From the NCBI RefSeq assembly GCF_003352005.1, contig NZ_CP024848.1:3543001-3607000 (forward strand): DNA of 64,000 nucleotides, read 5' to 3'. Under the pieces are notes generated by a model. It did no database searches. It had not been told where the DNA came from and was given only the letters and a program-made list of their open reading frames with translations. Source of the DNA: Oceanobacillus zhaokaii (lineage in GTDB: Bacteria > Bacillota > Bacilli > Bacillales > Amphibacillaceae). Made by a program: the position numbers and the translations under genes. Positions within the stretch are counted from its first letter, which is position 1. Each line of letters starts with the position of its first letter. Below, one piece after another: positions 9,738 through 17,369 of the stretch.

Positions 9738-9802
9738 TAAAAAACTAAGGTTTAATAAGCCATTGAGTGACAGCATTAGTTGCACTTATGCAGTTAAGAA
9801 AG
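9738..9802 (+). repeat. Short dispersed repeat, family 2, copy 2
   Basis: AAAAACTAAGG start, a GTGACAGCATTAGTTGCAC core and a CAGTTAAGAAAGG end match the copies near 325, 12597 and 62328. It runs directly into the zwf terminator, so the repeat's second stem has apparently been replaced by, or merged with, the terminator arm. Confidence 0.75.
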
Positions 9803-9842
9803 GATCATACTCCAGACTCGATTGGAGCATGATCCTTTTTTC
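9801..9842 (+). terminator. zwf terminator
   Basis: The stem GGATCAT-CTCCA / TGGAG-ATGATCC closes on a short loop and is followed by six T on the plus strand. Confidence 0.85.
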
Positions 9843-10215
9843 CTTCATTATTTTTCTTTAAGACCCCGGCTGACTTCTCTGTCTCTTCCAAGTAATAATG
9901 ATAAATTGATATAAAGTGCGAACTAAGTGCAAAGTTAAATATAGATGCAGACGGTCGCACACCATAATAATTGACGATATCTAGTGCGTTACTCACTCCA
10001 ATGTGGTGAGCTTTTGCACAATCCCAGCGGAGAAAATACACGAAGACTCCTGTGGGAAGAAGAGCTTTAGGTGAGACTACGAAGTGCGTCAGCACGAGAA
10101 GGCTCACCTGCTCCCCTAAGGTGCGCGAAGTGTATTTTCGGAGCGATCGGCTTGAGAGCAATTGCTCTCAATATCTAGTTCACTTTATCTAAAGTGCGAC
10201 AGAAATAAATCTAAA
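9843..10215. other. Intergenic region, no gene
   Basis: A long minus-strand frame here is formed largely by the 130-bp repeat at 10014-10146 and by terminator sequence. It lacks a ribosome site and is not a gene. The short IR GAGAGCAATTGCTCTC lies at about 10153-10169. Nothing else is seen. Confidence 0.6.
10014..10146 (-). repeat. 130-bp inverted-end repeat, family 1, copy 1
   Basis: In reverse orientation this matches the copies at 21391, 22794, 29981 and 53261: CGCTCCGAAAATACACTTCGC at one end, a CTGGTGAGCC centre, a GTGC...GCAC inner stem, and GTGTATTTTCTCCGCTGGG at the other end. The ends are mutually complementary around GAAAATACAC, so the element can fold into one long nested hairpin. 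Elements of this type are, from memory, common in Bacillaceae intergenic regions and often misannotated as proteins. Confidence 0.85.
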
Positions 10216-10518
10216 TTAATAATGCTCATTTCGATCTGGAATAAGCGCAGTAATAGCTAGCACTATTGCTGTAATAATATGCATGACCATCCCTAGCACT
10301 GGAATAATCCCAATTACAGAAGTAATAATCCCTAATATACTACCCGCAGAAGCCCCACGATCCCTAATTGTAATTACTAAAGTAATAATATGGAGAATTA
10401 GCATAAAAAACAGTGGTGTCCAACCATTGGCAATGATAAAAGCCCCACCCAAAAAAGGAATACCTAATAAGCCTTCAAATATTGCAGTTATCCATTTTAA
10501 AATCTTAGACCCTGACAA
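10216..10518 (-). CDS. Small membrane protein of unknown function
   Basis: A 100-residue protein with three hydrophobic segments (about 8-32, 35-50 and 58-92), short polar ends and a cluster of Gly and Ile. I do not recognise the family. The start is TTG at 10516-10518, supported by a strong GGAGGGG at 10523-10529; no ATG fits. It is a single gene between a repeat and comK, with the same orientation as most of the window. It is probably a real inner membrane protein with no assignable job. Confidence 0.65.
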   Translation of the reverse strand: MSGSKILKWITAIFEGLLGIPFLGGAFIIANGWTPLFFMLILHIITLVITIRDRGASAGSILGIITSVIGIIPVLGMVMHIITAIVLAITALIPDRNEHY

Positions 10519-10704
10519 AATATCCCCTCCAAATCATCTTTAAAAATTATACCTAACTTATCGTACCATATTATTCCCTTTCGATAAAAATTCCACACTA
10601 TATGTCCTGATACTATTATAAAATGTTTTCTATAAGATTGGCTCTGTAGTTATTCGCCCCATTAAAAAAACTGTTGTTATGATTAGTTATTTTAAGACAT
10701 ACAA

Positions 10705-11205
10705 TCAATCTTCCATATCTTTTCCATACCACCAGCGAGTTTGCCCACTACCAAACAGAATTGACCGATTTAATTGGACTATGACCTCGCTTGTTCGCTT
10801 CATTTGACTGTCAATCGTACTGATTGATGCATTGACATATATTCCTGTTTCGTCTCGAAAAACAACATAGGTTTTTTCATTATGTACAAAATAATCTTTA
10901 ATGTGGTGATATGCTAGCCATACACAATCTTTATTCTTATTTGAAGCTGTAGGAAACATGTATATGCCATTCCTGGATGATATTGCAATCGGCAGTTTAC
11001 TCATTGATTTTAATATTTTCTTCACTGCTCCCCGACGTCCTTCTAAGGTTGCTCCATATATAATGCAGCTATGATTAATGATATCCTCAGCCTTGTGCGT
11101 CAAATATAGTTGACTATCCGCCTCAATCACTACCGATCGATAATAATTGGAGTCATTCAGTAGTATTGCTTTCGTTTTCTGGGAAACAAGATAGACATTT
11201 TCCAT
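10705..11205 (-). CDS. comK: Competence transcription factor ComK
   Basis: A 166-residue ComK-family regulator, which in B. subtilis binds paired AT-boxes and activates the DNA-uptake genes. The family pattern is visible: IINHSCIIYGATLEGRRGAVK near residue 43, PIAISSRNGIYMFPT near 73, the CVWLAYHHIKDY block near 93, and a C-terminal region with IDSQMKRT. GGGGGG lies 6 bases before the ATG. It stands alone, away from its usual B. subtilis position, and no com uptake genes are in view. Control by MecA/ClpC-type proteolysis is known for the family and cannot be read here. Paralogues exist in related genomes, so this may be one of two. Confidence 0.85.
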   Translation of the reverse strand: MENVYLVSQKTKAILLNDSNYYRSVVIEADSQLYLTHKAEDIINHSCIIYGATLEGRRGAVKKILKSMSKLPIAISSRNGIYMFPTASNKNKDCVWLAYHHIKDYFVHNEKTYVVFRDETGIYVNASISTIDSQMKRTSEVIVQLNRSILFGSGQTRWWYGKDMED

Positions 11206-11425
11206 GATAATCCCCCCATTATAATTACAGAGCTCATGTTACTGCTAGTATACTAACTAATTCAGACTATTTCTACAATATCTGACTTTTTAACACAAAT
11301 TTAATAGTCCTATTAAGATGGATTTAGTAGAATTTAAAATTATTTTGTATCGTTATATACTTCTTTGTCTCTATTTGTTATTTTATGATATACTTTTCGT
11401 AGATATTAGGAAGGCGGGATTCCCA

Positions 11426-11614
11426 ATGGATGTTGCAGCCCTTTCAGTTGTAATGGCACAAAATCAAGTTCGAATGGATGCTGGTTTCTCATTAATGGAT
11501 AAAGTTATGAATATGTCCGAACAACAGAGTATCCAGTTAAATGATATGTTGGGTCAATCGGTAACTCATGCAAGTCATCCTTCATTAGGCTCTCAGCTGG
11601 ACTTAAAAATTTAA
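11426..11614 (+). CDS. yjfB: Putative motility protein YjfB
   Basis: A 62-residue protein of the YjfB family, beginning MDVAALSVVMAQNQVRMDAG and ending in a Ser/Gly/Leu-rich tail. The family is annotated as putative motility protein and in B. subtilis belongs to the SigD regulon, but its molecular role is unknown. I chose the ATG at 11426 over an upstream in-frame start at 11318 because AGGAAGGCGGG lies just before it and homology begins there. It converges with the lipoprotein gene on a shared terminator. Its presence fits the flagellar genes a few kb away. Confidence 0.8.
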   Translation: MDVAALSVVMAQNQVRMDAGFSLMDKVMNMSEQQSIQLNDMLGQSVTHASHPSLGSQLDLKI

Positions 11615-11635
11615 CGTAAGATTATGTAAGATAAA

Positions 11636-11679
11636 AAGAAGAAGCAGCACTCCAAAGTTGGCGTACTGCTTCTTCTTTA
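11636..11679. terminator. Bidirectional terminator between yjfB and the lipoprotein gene
   Basis: GAAGAAGCAG pairs with CTGCTTCTTC and an inner TCCA/TGG extends the stem. T-rich runs follow on both strands, serving both convergent genes. Confidence 0.8.
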
Positions 11680-11697
11680 ATGTTTTGAAAACATCAT

Positions 11698-11991
11698 TTA
11701 TCGATTTTCGTCTTCTCTATTATTATCGTTCTGTCCGTTTAAATCATCCTGTGGATTATTTCCATCATTTAGATTATCTTCAGCAGGAGCTTCATTGTCG
11801 TCTTCCTCTGGATTTAACGGTCCATCGTCTTCAAGTGGCCCTTCGTTATCCTCCACTGGATTATTACCATTATTACCATTATTACCATTATTACCATTAT
11901 CATTATTATTATCTGTTCCAGTTCCACATGCAGCTAACATTGATAATGCAATAATCGATGCACCAAGCTTAAATAAAAGTTTATCCTTCAT
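11698..11991 (-). CDS. Low-complexity Asn/Asp/Glu-rich lipoprotein
   Basis: A 97-residue putative lipoprotein. The N-terminus MKDKLLFKLGASIIALSMLAAC has a basic start, a hydrophobic core and a LAAC lipobox with Cys22 as the lipidation site. The mature part is almost entirely N, D, E, G and P, including four consecutive Gly-Asn-Asn units encoded by a 9-bp DNA repeat. An AAAGGAGGAACC ribosome site lies immediately before the ATG at 11991; a longer frame reaching 12069 lacks one. No domain is recognisable. Such acidic tails occur on surface lipoproteins of moderately halophilic bacilli, but the function is unknown. Confidence 0.75.
   Translation of the reverse strand: MKDKLLFKLGASIIALSMLAACGTGTDNNNDNGNNGNNGNNGNNPVEDNEGPLEDDGPLNPEEDDNEAPAEDNLNDGNNPQDDLNGQNDNNREDENR
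11862..11899 (-). repeat. GGTAATAAT tandem repeat inside the lipoprotein gene
   Basis: Four nearly perfect 9-bp units encode Gly-Asn-Asn. Gain or loss of a unit would keep the frame, so the length may vary between strains. Confidence 0.8.
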
Positions 11992-12093
11992 ATTAGGTTC
12001 CTCCTTTTGATGTAAGTTATCGTCATTAGGATAACCATATCTACGAAAGTAATACCCATATTTAGACAATTTTTTTATGCAGCATAATAATTT

Positions 12094-12516
12094 CTACTTT
12101 ATTGCAAATGTGATCTCTGCTTCACAAGCTAATTCTCCATTTACAGTAGCAATTCCTTTTCCTTTGCCAATTGGCCCCTTAACCCTCGTAATCTCTACCT
12201 CTAAACGCAGCTGATCCCCAGGTCTTACTTGGCGCTTAAATCGACATTTATCAACACCAGCTAAAAAGCCTAATTTCCCTTTATTTTCTTCTTTTCCTAA
12301 TACTGCAATCGCACCAACCTGTGCCAGCGCCTCAATAATCAATACTCCAGGCATTACAGCATATTCAGGGAAATGCCCTTGAAAAAACGGTTCATTAACT
12401 GTAACATTTTTTATACCTACAACACGTTTGCCTTCTTCCATTTCCGTCACCTTATCTACTAATAGAAATGGGTAGCGATGCGGTATAATTTCTTTTATTT
12501 GTTCTATATCTAACAT
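12094..12516 (-). CDS. fabZ: 3-hydroxyacyl-ACP dehydratase FabZ
   Basis: Dehydrates 3-hydroxyacyl-ACP to trans-2-enoyl-ACP in type II fatty acid elongation. The 140 residues form a single hotdog domain. The catalytic His is in [11 protein letters not shown] near residue 15 and the catalytic Glu in [20 protein letters not shown] near 55-70. I chose the ATG at 12516 because AAAGGAG lies 7 bases upstream; an upstream frame to 12591 is not supported. It lies downstream of the flhO/flhP and EpuA-like genes, as the equivalent ywpB does in B. subtilis. Confidence 0.93.
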   Translation of the reverse strand: MLDIEQIKEIIPHRYPFLLVDKVTEMEEGKRVVGIKNVTVNEPFFQGHFPEYAVMPGVLIIEALAQVGAIAVLGKEENKGKLGFLAGVDKCRFKRQVRPGDQLRLEVEITRVKGPIGKGKGIATVNGELACEAEITFAIK

Positions 12517-12596
12517 AATCCTAACTCCTTTGTAAAAAGATATTTCCGTTATTATATCAAAAGTGCGGGAATTTAGTAGGGACCGAAGCAAAGATT

Positions 12597-12656
12597 GCTA
12601 AGATTTAACCAAGCCTTTCCGTGACAGCCTTTGTTGCTATGTAGTAAGAAAAAGCA
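12597..12656 (+). repeat. Short dispersed repeat, family 2, copy 3
   Basis: GCTAAGATTTAACCAAGCC, a CCGTGACAGCCTTTGTTGC core and a TGTAGTAAGAAAAAG end match the other copies. It merges with the adjacent terminator hairpin. Confidence 0.75.
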
Positions 12657-12688
12657 TGTCATCTATTTTACAGGCAACATGCTTTTAT
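12646..12688 (-). terminator. Terminator of the EpuA-like gene
   Basis: AAAAGCATGT (12650-12659) pairs with ACATGCTTTT (12677-12686), followed by TTTTTCTT on the minus strand. Confidence 0.7.
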
Positions 12689-12717
12689 GGAAATATGAAA
12701 TTATGCTGCCTGGTAAA

Positions 12718-13068
12718 CTATTCGACTTTCGTTACGATATCAATAATATGCTGCCATGTTTCTTTTTTCAATACATCCATTGGAATCCCATCACCAAGGA
12801 TACCATAACCAATCATTAATCCAAGAACTAATGCGGTTGCAGCTAGAATCAGAACAATGATAACTCGAAGCCAAATCGGAAAAATACGCAATCGCGGCTT
12901 TTTATTATTGCTTTTTTCATTTTTTTCCTGCTTTTGCTGTTTTCTTGATTGCTTTTCCGTTGTCTTAGAATTCAACTCTGCTTTTTTCATCGAGTCTTTT
13001 TTCTTCTCTTGTTTATATTCTCTTCTTGACTTCTTATCAACAACGGTGCGATCAGAGTGATTAGACAT
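12718..13068 (-). CDS. EpuA-like small membrane protein (labelled RNA polymerase subunit beta family)
   Basis: A 116-residue protein. The first 60 residues are highly charged and basic (Lys/Glu/Gln-rich, probably disordered and cytosolic). One membrane segment follows (about 70-92), then a short outside tail DGIPMDVLKKETWQHIIDIV. The membrane-tail block matches the EpuA family (PF11772), which databases name DNA-directed RNA polymerase subunit beta without evidence of polymerase function. AAGGAG is 9 bases before the ATG at 13068; the longer frame to 13155 lacks a site. It lies between flhP and fabZ, and its own terminator follows. Function unknown. Confidence 0.7.
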   Translation of the reverse strand: MSNHSDRTVVDKKSRREYKQEKKKDSMKKAELNSKTTEKQSRKQQKQEKNEKSNNKKPRLRIFPIWLRVIIVLILAATALVLGLMIGYGILGDGIPMDVLKKETWQHIIDIVTKVE

Positions 13069-13235
13069 AAATAGTAACTCCTTAATTCCTGGCAATTGAA
13101 CTAATGCTTGTATATTATTAATAGAAAGTTTTTCAGTTTGCTTGCACTCAAACATCGTTAAACGAGTGTTCCCACTTCATCCAAGTTTATCATAAACTTA
13201 AGATCAAAATCTACATTTCAATTAACCTTCCATCT

Positions 13236-14069
13236 CTATGAACGAAGCTGGTTCACTAATCCCATCATCTGGTCTCCCATCGAGATTGTTCGTGCATTGA
13301 ACTGGTAAGAACGCTGCGCCATGATTAGATCTGACATTTGCTCTGCTACATCAACATTCGACTGTTCAAGTGTTCCGCTTTGCAAAATATTTTCATTCGG
13401 GGCGGTGTTTTGAATTATGTCACCAAAGTTAAGCCCTAGTTCTGCTGTATTTGGCAGTCGGAACATATTCTGGCCTGTTGATTCCAGTAATCTTGGGCGA
13501 ACCACTTCAACTACTGCAATTGAGCCAGCAATCTCCTCTTGACCGCCACGCTGGGTGACAATTTGTCCGTTCTCACGAATCGTAATTGCATCAAATCCTT
13601 CAGGAATGACAATCGGACCATTCTCGCCAAGTATCGGATTACCGTCACTTGATACGAGCATGACATCTTGATTATTATTTATCGGATTTAAATAAAATGA
13701 GCCATCTCTAGTATAACGTGTTTCCGTATTTCCATTCTCTATTACTTGAACTTGAAAGAATTGATTTTCTCCAACTAATGCCGTATCTAGCGCACGATTT
13801 GTTGTAACCAATGATCCGTGTTCTAGGTTAATGTTCGTTGCACCGAGTCTTGCACCAGAACCAATTCGAATACCATCTGGTGTTAATCGTCCTTCTGCAT
13901 TTTCTGGACTATTTAAATTATTGATTTGCTGGAATAATAACGAAGAGAACTCTGCTTGACGCGTTTTATACCCTGTCGTTTGGCTGTTTGCCATATTATG
14001 ACCAATCAAATCAAGCTTGCTTTGCAATTGATTCATTGTTACTGCAGCTTGAATCATCATTCGTGACAA
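13236..14069 (-). CDS. flhP: Flagellar hook-basal body protein FlhP
   Basis: A distal-rod type flagellar protein of the FlgG family (277 residues). The N-terminal motif MIQAAVTMNQLQSKLDLIGHN and the C-terminal LEQSNVDVAEQMSDLIMAQRSYQFNA-type coiled-coil end are characteristic of axial rod and hook proteins exported by the flagellar type III system. The start is TTG at 14067-14069, with GGAGGG at about 6 bases; upstream frame residues come from the structured insert and are not coding. It normally follows flhO directly, but here a 350-base structured segment separates the two. Confidence 0.9.
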   Translation of the reverse strand: MSRMMIQAAVTMNQLQSKLDLIGHNMANSQTTGYKTRQAEFSSLLFQQINNLNSPENAEGRLTPDGIRIGSGARLGATNINLEHGSLVTTNRALDTALVGENQFFQVQVIENGNTETRYTRDGSFYLNPINNNQDVMLVSSDGNPILGENGPIVIPEGFDAITIRENGQIVTQRGGQEEIAGSIAVVEVVRPRLLESTGQNMFRLPNTAELGLNFGDIIQNTAPNENILQSGTLEQSNVDVAEQMSDLIMAQRSYQFNARTISMGDQMMGLVNQLRS

Positions 14070-14079
14070 TGTAATCCCT

Positions 14080-14395
14080 CCAATCTTGGTAGAACAAAAG
14101 CTTAAAGCTAGTTTGAGCTGTATACGGACTGCGCCCCGCAGTTTGGGGTGGTTCGACGGGTCGAACATTCCTACGTAGGAGATAAAGGAAACATGCCCCT
14201 GCACTTTAGGGGTATGCCGACGTTGGCGAAGCCTGCTTTTAGTCGGCCTTCCTTAAAACCATAATCGATGTTGACCTATCGTACGGAGGTGAGGGAAGTC
14301 TCGCTAGTCGCTGGGCGATGGGAGATGGGAGATGGAGCTGGACGTGGCCAACCCTGATGCTGGAATTATATAAAGAAATTTTTATACTTTCTATT
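14080..14395. other. GC-rich multi-hairpin insert between flhO and flhP
   Basis: This 300-odd base stretch is visibly richer in GC than its surroundings and contains a chain of hairpins. They are CCCCGCAGTTTGGGG (14134-14148), GTTCGACGGGTCGAAC (14151-14166), the perfect palindrome TCCTACGTAGGA (14169-14180), CCCCT/AGGGG (14196-14212) and GCCGAC/GTCGGC (14216-14247). A tandem GGGAGAT follows near 14320. No open frame with a ribosome site is present. It could be a small structured RNA, an operon-internal mRNA element or an inserted non-autonomous repeat. Confidence 0.55.
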
Positions 14396-14418
14396 CTAAA
14401 AATCATTGTCTTTACGTT

Positions 14419-15222
14419 CTAACCAATTCTCCCTATCTCACTAACCGCCTTGCCCATACTTTCATCGTATGCTCTTAGTACACGTTGATTTGTTTCAAAC
14501 AAGCGGTAGGACTCCATCATTTGAGTCATCGTTTGTAATGAATCGACGTTGGATTGCTCTAATGCTCCCTGTTGAATCTGAAATGTAGCCATACCAGGAA
14601 CCGCTTCTGCTTCTCCAGAGAATAAATTATCTCCTTCTTTTACAAGTTGGTTCACATTAACTACATAGGAGAGCCCAAGCTGCGTGTTCTGTTCTGCTGT
14701 TTGCAGAACTCCATCTTGTGTTACGGTAAACTCCATTCCACCAGTTTGTATTGGATTTCCAGCTGCATTCAGAACATAATAACCTTGATTTGTCACAAGA
14801 TTTCCAGCTCCATCAACCGTGAAATTACCATTAGTCGTATAGCGTATTTCACCTGCATCATTTTGCACGGTAAAAAATATGCTACCCGTTTCATCAGGAA
14901 CCTGTCCATTTATTAATGCCAAATCGGTTGAAATTCCGGTCTGACGAATATCACCCTGAGTAAAGTTCGGAACAGTTTCTTGTACATAAACACCGGTATT
15001 AAGCGAACCAATTGGATTTTGTATCGGCAAACTAACATTATTTGTTACCGGAATTTTCTTTGAACCCATTTCCTGCATTAACATTTCTGGAAATGCGCGA
15101 ATCGCAGTCTGATCCGCTTTATATCCTGGTGTATTTATGTTTGCAATATTATTTGCTAAGGCTTCTTGTTGACGCTGTTGCGTAATCATCCCACTAGCTG
15201 CTGTATAGAATCCTCTTAACAA
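14419..15222 (-). CDS. flhO: Flagellar hook-basal body protein FlhO
   Basis: A rod protein of the FlgF/FlgG family, 267 residues. The N-terminus MLRGFYTAASGMITQQRQQE with NNIANINTPGYKA, and the C-terminal LEQSNVDSLQTMTQMMESYR, are the two conserved ends that pack into the coiled-coil core of the axial structure. The start is TTG at 15220-15222, with GGAGGAGGAG about 7 bases upstream. It follows mbl by about 40 bases and is probably in one transcript with it, as in B. subtilis. Confidence 0.92.
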   Translation of the reverse strand: MLRGFYTAASGMITQQRQQEALANNIANINTPGYKADQTAIRAFPEMLMQEMGSKKIPVTNNVSLPIQNPIGSLNTGVYVQETVPNFTQGDIRQTGISTDLALINGQVPDETGSIFFTVQNDAGEIRYTTNGNFTVDGAGNLVTNQGYYVLNAAGNPIQTGGMEFTVTQDGVLQTAEQNTQLGLSYVVNVNQLVKEGDNLFSGEAEAVPGMATFQIQQGALEQSNVDSLQTMTQMMESYRLFETNQRVLRAYDESMGKAVSEIGRIG

Positions 15223-15263
15223 GTCTTTCTCCTCCTCCCTACGCCTGATGCCCGCTCATTTCA

Positions 15264-16265
15264 TTAGATGACTTTATTACGTTCTACTTTATCAATATTT
15301 TCAAGCATAATTCCTGTCCCTTTTGCCACACAGCTCATCGGATCCTCTGCAATTAATACTGGAACCTTTAATTCTTCTGCAAGTAATTCGTCGATGCCAT
15401 GAATTAATGCTCCTCCACCAGTTAAGATAACGCCACGATCAATAATATCTGCTGATAATTCTGGTGGTGTACGTTCAAGTACAGACTTCGCTGCTTGGAC
15501 AATTAAATATGCTGATTCTCGAAGTGCTTCTTCAATTTCCGCCGAGCGAACCGTTATCGTTTCTGGCAATCCACTCACCATATCACGCCCACGGATTTCC
15601 ATTTCCTCATTTCGTGAATCTTTAAATACTGTTGCTACATTAATCTTAATTTCTTCAGCTGTACGTTCCCCAATCAAAAGCTTATACTTTTTCTTTATGT
15701 ATTGAAGAATTTCAACATCAAAATTATCACCGGCCATTTTGATTGATTCTGAAGTAACAATCCCACCCATTGACAGGACAGCAACATCGGTTGTACCTCC
15801 ACCGATATCAACAACCATATTTCCACTTGGTTGATAAATTTCCATACCAGCACCAATTGCGGCAACTTTCGGTTCTTCTTCAAGGTAGATTTTCTTTCCG
15901 CCGGATTTCTCTGCTGCTTCTTTAATTGCCTTTTGTTCAACTTTTGTTATATTTGTAGGACAGCAAATAAGCATTCTTGGCTTAGATAAAAATCCTTTTA
16001 CATTAATCTTATTTATAAAATGTTTTAACATTGCTTCAGTCACGTCAAAATCAGCAATTACACCATTTTTTAGTGGGCGAATTGCTTCAATATTTCCTGG
16101 TGTACGTCCAACCATACGTCTTGCAGCTTCTCCGACTTCAAGTACTTTACCAGTATTCTTATCCATTGCAACTACGGATGGTTCATTTAGGACAATTCCT
16201 TTGCCTTTCACATGAATTAAAACATTGGCAGTTCCAAGGTCAATTCCAATATCTCTAGAAAACAT
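15264..16265 (-). CDS. mbl: Rod-shape determining protein Mbl (MreB-like actin)
   Basis: A bacterial actin (333 residues) that polymerises under the membrane and guides lateral wall synthesis. It shows the actin-fold phosphate loop DIGIDLGTANVLI near residue 4, DIGGGTTDVAVLS near 158, and ILTGGGALIHGIDE near 282. Position after spoIIID and before flhO/flhP identifies it as Mbl rather than MreB or MreBH. GGAGG is 10 bases before the ATG. Confidence 0.93.
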   Translation of the reverse strand: MFSRDIGIDLGTANVLIHVKGKGIVLNEPSVVAMDKNTGKVLEVGEAARRMVGRTPGNIEAIRPLKNGVIADFDVTEAMLKHFINKINVKGFLSKPRMLICCPTNITKVEQKAIKEAAEKSGGKKIYLEEEPKVAAIGAGMEIYQPSGNMVVDIGGGTTDVAVLSMGGIVTSESIKMAGDNFDVEILQYIKKKYKLLIGERTAEEIKINVATVFKDSRNEEMEIRGRDMVSGLPETITVRSAEIEEALRESAYLIVQAAKSVLERTPPELSADIIDRGVILTGGGALIHGIDELLAEELKVPVLIAEDPMSCVAKGTGIMLENIDKVERNKVI

Positions 16266-16454
16266 GAATCAAGATCCTCCTAGTATTCCTTATCTTGCAC
16301 TGTCCGAAAACACAATGCTACTCATTATTATATTTTACCACAAATCTCAACATTTAACTGTACATTGTGAAATAATTTCTGAGGTTTTTTCTATACTATT
16401 TTTTGACGTTAATTTAAAGGACATCATTCTTAGAAAAGGAGTTTTAAAGGAAAT

Positions 16455-16505
16455 AGAAACTGCCATCTTGCAGGATGTTTTCCGACAAGATGGCAGTTTT
16501 TTTGC
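16455..16505. terminator. Hairpin between spoIIID and mbl
   Basis: AAACTGCCATCTTG (16457-16470) pairs perfectly with CAAGATGGCAGTTT (16486-16499). Seven T follow on the plus strand and TTTCTATTT on the minus strand, so it should end the spoIIID transcript. Confidence 0.75.
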
Positions 16506-16519
16506 AGGAAAGAAGTTTC

Positions 16520-16801
16520 TTACATAACAGTATTTACTTCACCTTCTTTGCTTGAGTCAAGTTGATACTTCTTCCTTGTCGCTTCACCTCCACGTAAGTG
16601 ACGGATTGCTTTATGATACTCCAAGATGTCTTTCACCTGGTTTGCTAAATCAGGATTTATTTCTGGTAATCTTTCAGTCAAATCCTTATGAACCGTGCTT
16701 TTAGATACACCGAATTCCTTTGCTATTGTTCGAACAGTTTTTCTTGTTTCGACCACATGATTTCCTATCTTGATTGCTCTATCTTTGATGTAATCGTGCA
16801 C
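16520..16801 (-). CDS. spoIIID: Sporulation transcription factor SpoIIID
   Basis: A mother-cell DNA-binding regulator (93 residues) made under SigE that both activates and represses sporulation genes. A helix-turn-helix lies at about residues 22-42 (VRTIAKEFGVSKSTVHKDL), followed by a basic C-terminal segment with AIRHLRGGEATRKKYQ. The start is GTG at 16799-16801 with GGGAGG about 9 bases upstream. The start lies inside the short usd frame, so its ribosome site is only reached when usd is translated. Confidence 0.95.
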   Translation of the reverse strand: MHDYIKDRAIKIGNHVVETRKTVRTIAKEFGVSKSTVHKDLTERLPEINPDLANQVKDILEYHKAIRHLRGGEATRKKYQLDSSKEGEVNTVM

Positions 16802-16878
16802 ACCAGTCGCCTCCCTAAGTTGATTACTTCCGAGGTGTGAATCGAGACAAGGTGTTCATGGTGCTCAGGCTTATTCAT
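16765..16878 (-). CDS. usd: Short upstream ORF overlapping spoIIID (Usd-like)
   Basis: A 37-codon frame begins with ATG at 16878 and ends 37 bases inside spoIIID, in another frame. It covers the spoIIID ribosome site AGGGAGG. In B. subtilis a short ORF, usd, lies upstream of spoIIID and its translation is needed for spoIIID translation; position and overlap suggest the same here. The peptide (MNKPEHHEHLVSIHTSEV at its start) has two His pairs but no known domain. Its own ribosome site is weak, and I could not compare it to B. subtilis Usd, so the name rests on position. Confidence 0.5.
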   Translation of the reverse strand: MNKPEHHEHLVSIHTSEVINLGRRLVCTITSKIEQSR

Positions 16879-16969
16879 ATACTGAAAAGAGATCGTAATG
16901 GATATGTAAAGTTGGGGTTGGTTATGATACAATAACATAAATTGGTGGAATTTTCTGTATATATTATAC

Positions 16970-17027
16970 AAAAAAATAAAAGAGAGCATCCTGTTTGATA
17001 TGATGATTGTATCCACACAAGCTCTCA
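16970..17027 (-). terminator. Probable terminator of the AimR-like gene's transcript
   Basis: GAGAGC (17021-17026) pairs with GCTCTC (16982-16987), with TGT/ACA extending the stem across a long loop. TTTTATTTTTTT follows on the minus strand. The nearest upstream minus-strand gene is the AimR-like gene ending at 17370, so about 340 bases of transcript would follow that gene before stopping here. Confidence 0.5.
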
Positions 17028-17369
17028 CCTCAGATGATACTGAATGCTTGGTTTCTAACATTTTATTACGTCTGTGCAAGCTTTATGATTAAAATCGTAT
17101 TTTTACTAAGGGAGACAAGCAGTATTTTTTTATTAAATAGAAAAATTCCTATTTCAATTCTTTTTACATGAATTGCAAATGATTAAAATGGACAGGTAAT
17201 TAGAAGTAATAGGAATCATTTTCCAACGAGCATTTCGCTTCATGCAGCACCGCTTGGATTATAATAGTGAGAGTAGTTTAGCGCAGAGATTGTAAGGAGA
17301 TACTTTTTTCCTTTTTAGCACCAGTAAGGGGAAAATGGCTTTCACACCAAATCGTCCCCCTTTTAATTT
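17028..17369. other. Region downstream of the AimR-like gene; only tiny ORFs
   Basis: No gene of ordinary length. On the minus strand three tiny frames are visible. One is a GTG-started 28-codon frame at 17259-17345 with AGGGGG 10 bases upstream. A second, shifted frame over the same bases ends in Asn-Pro-Ser-Gly-Ala-Ala, but no start codon is visible. The third is an ATG-started 29-codon frame at 17154-17243 (basic start, short hydrophobic run). On the plus strand a TATAAT (17260-17265) and a CCCC/GGGG hairpin at 17326-17370 followed by T-rich sequence could mark a small antisense RNA. All are weak. Confidence 0.35.

Noticed and set aside
9805..10161. Minus-strand 118-codon frame after zwf
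   Set aside because: It is made of the zwf terminator and a family 1 repeat, has no ribosome site, and no protein-like composition.
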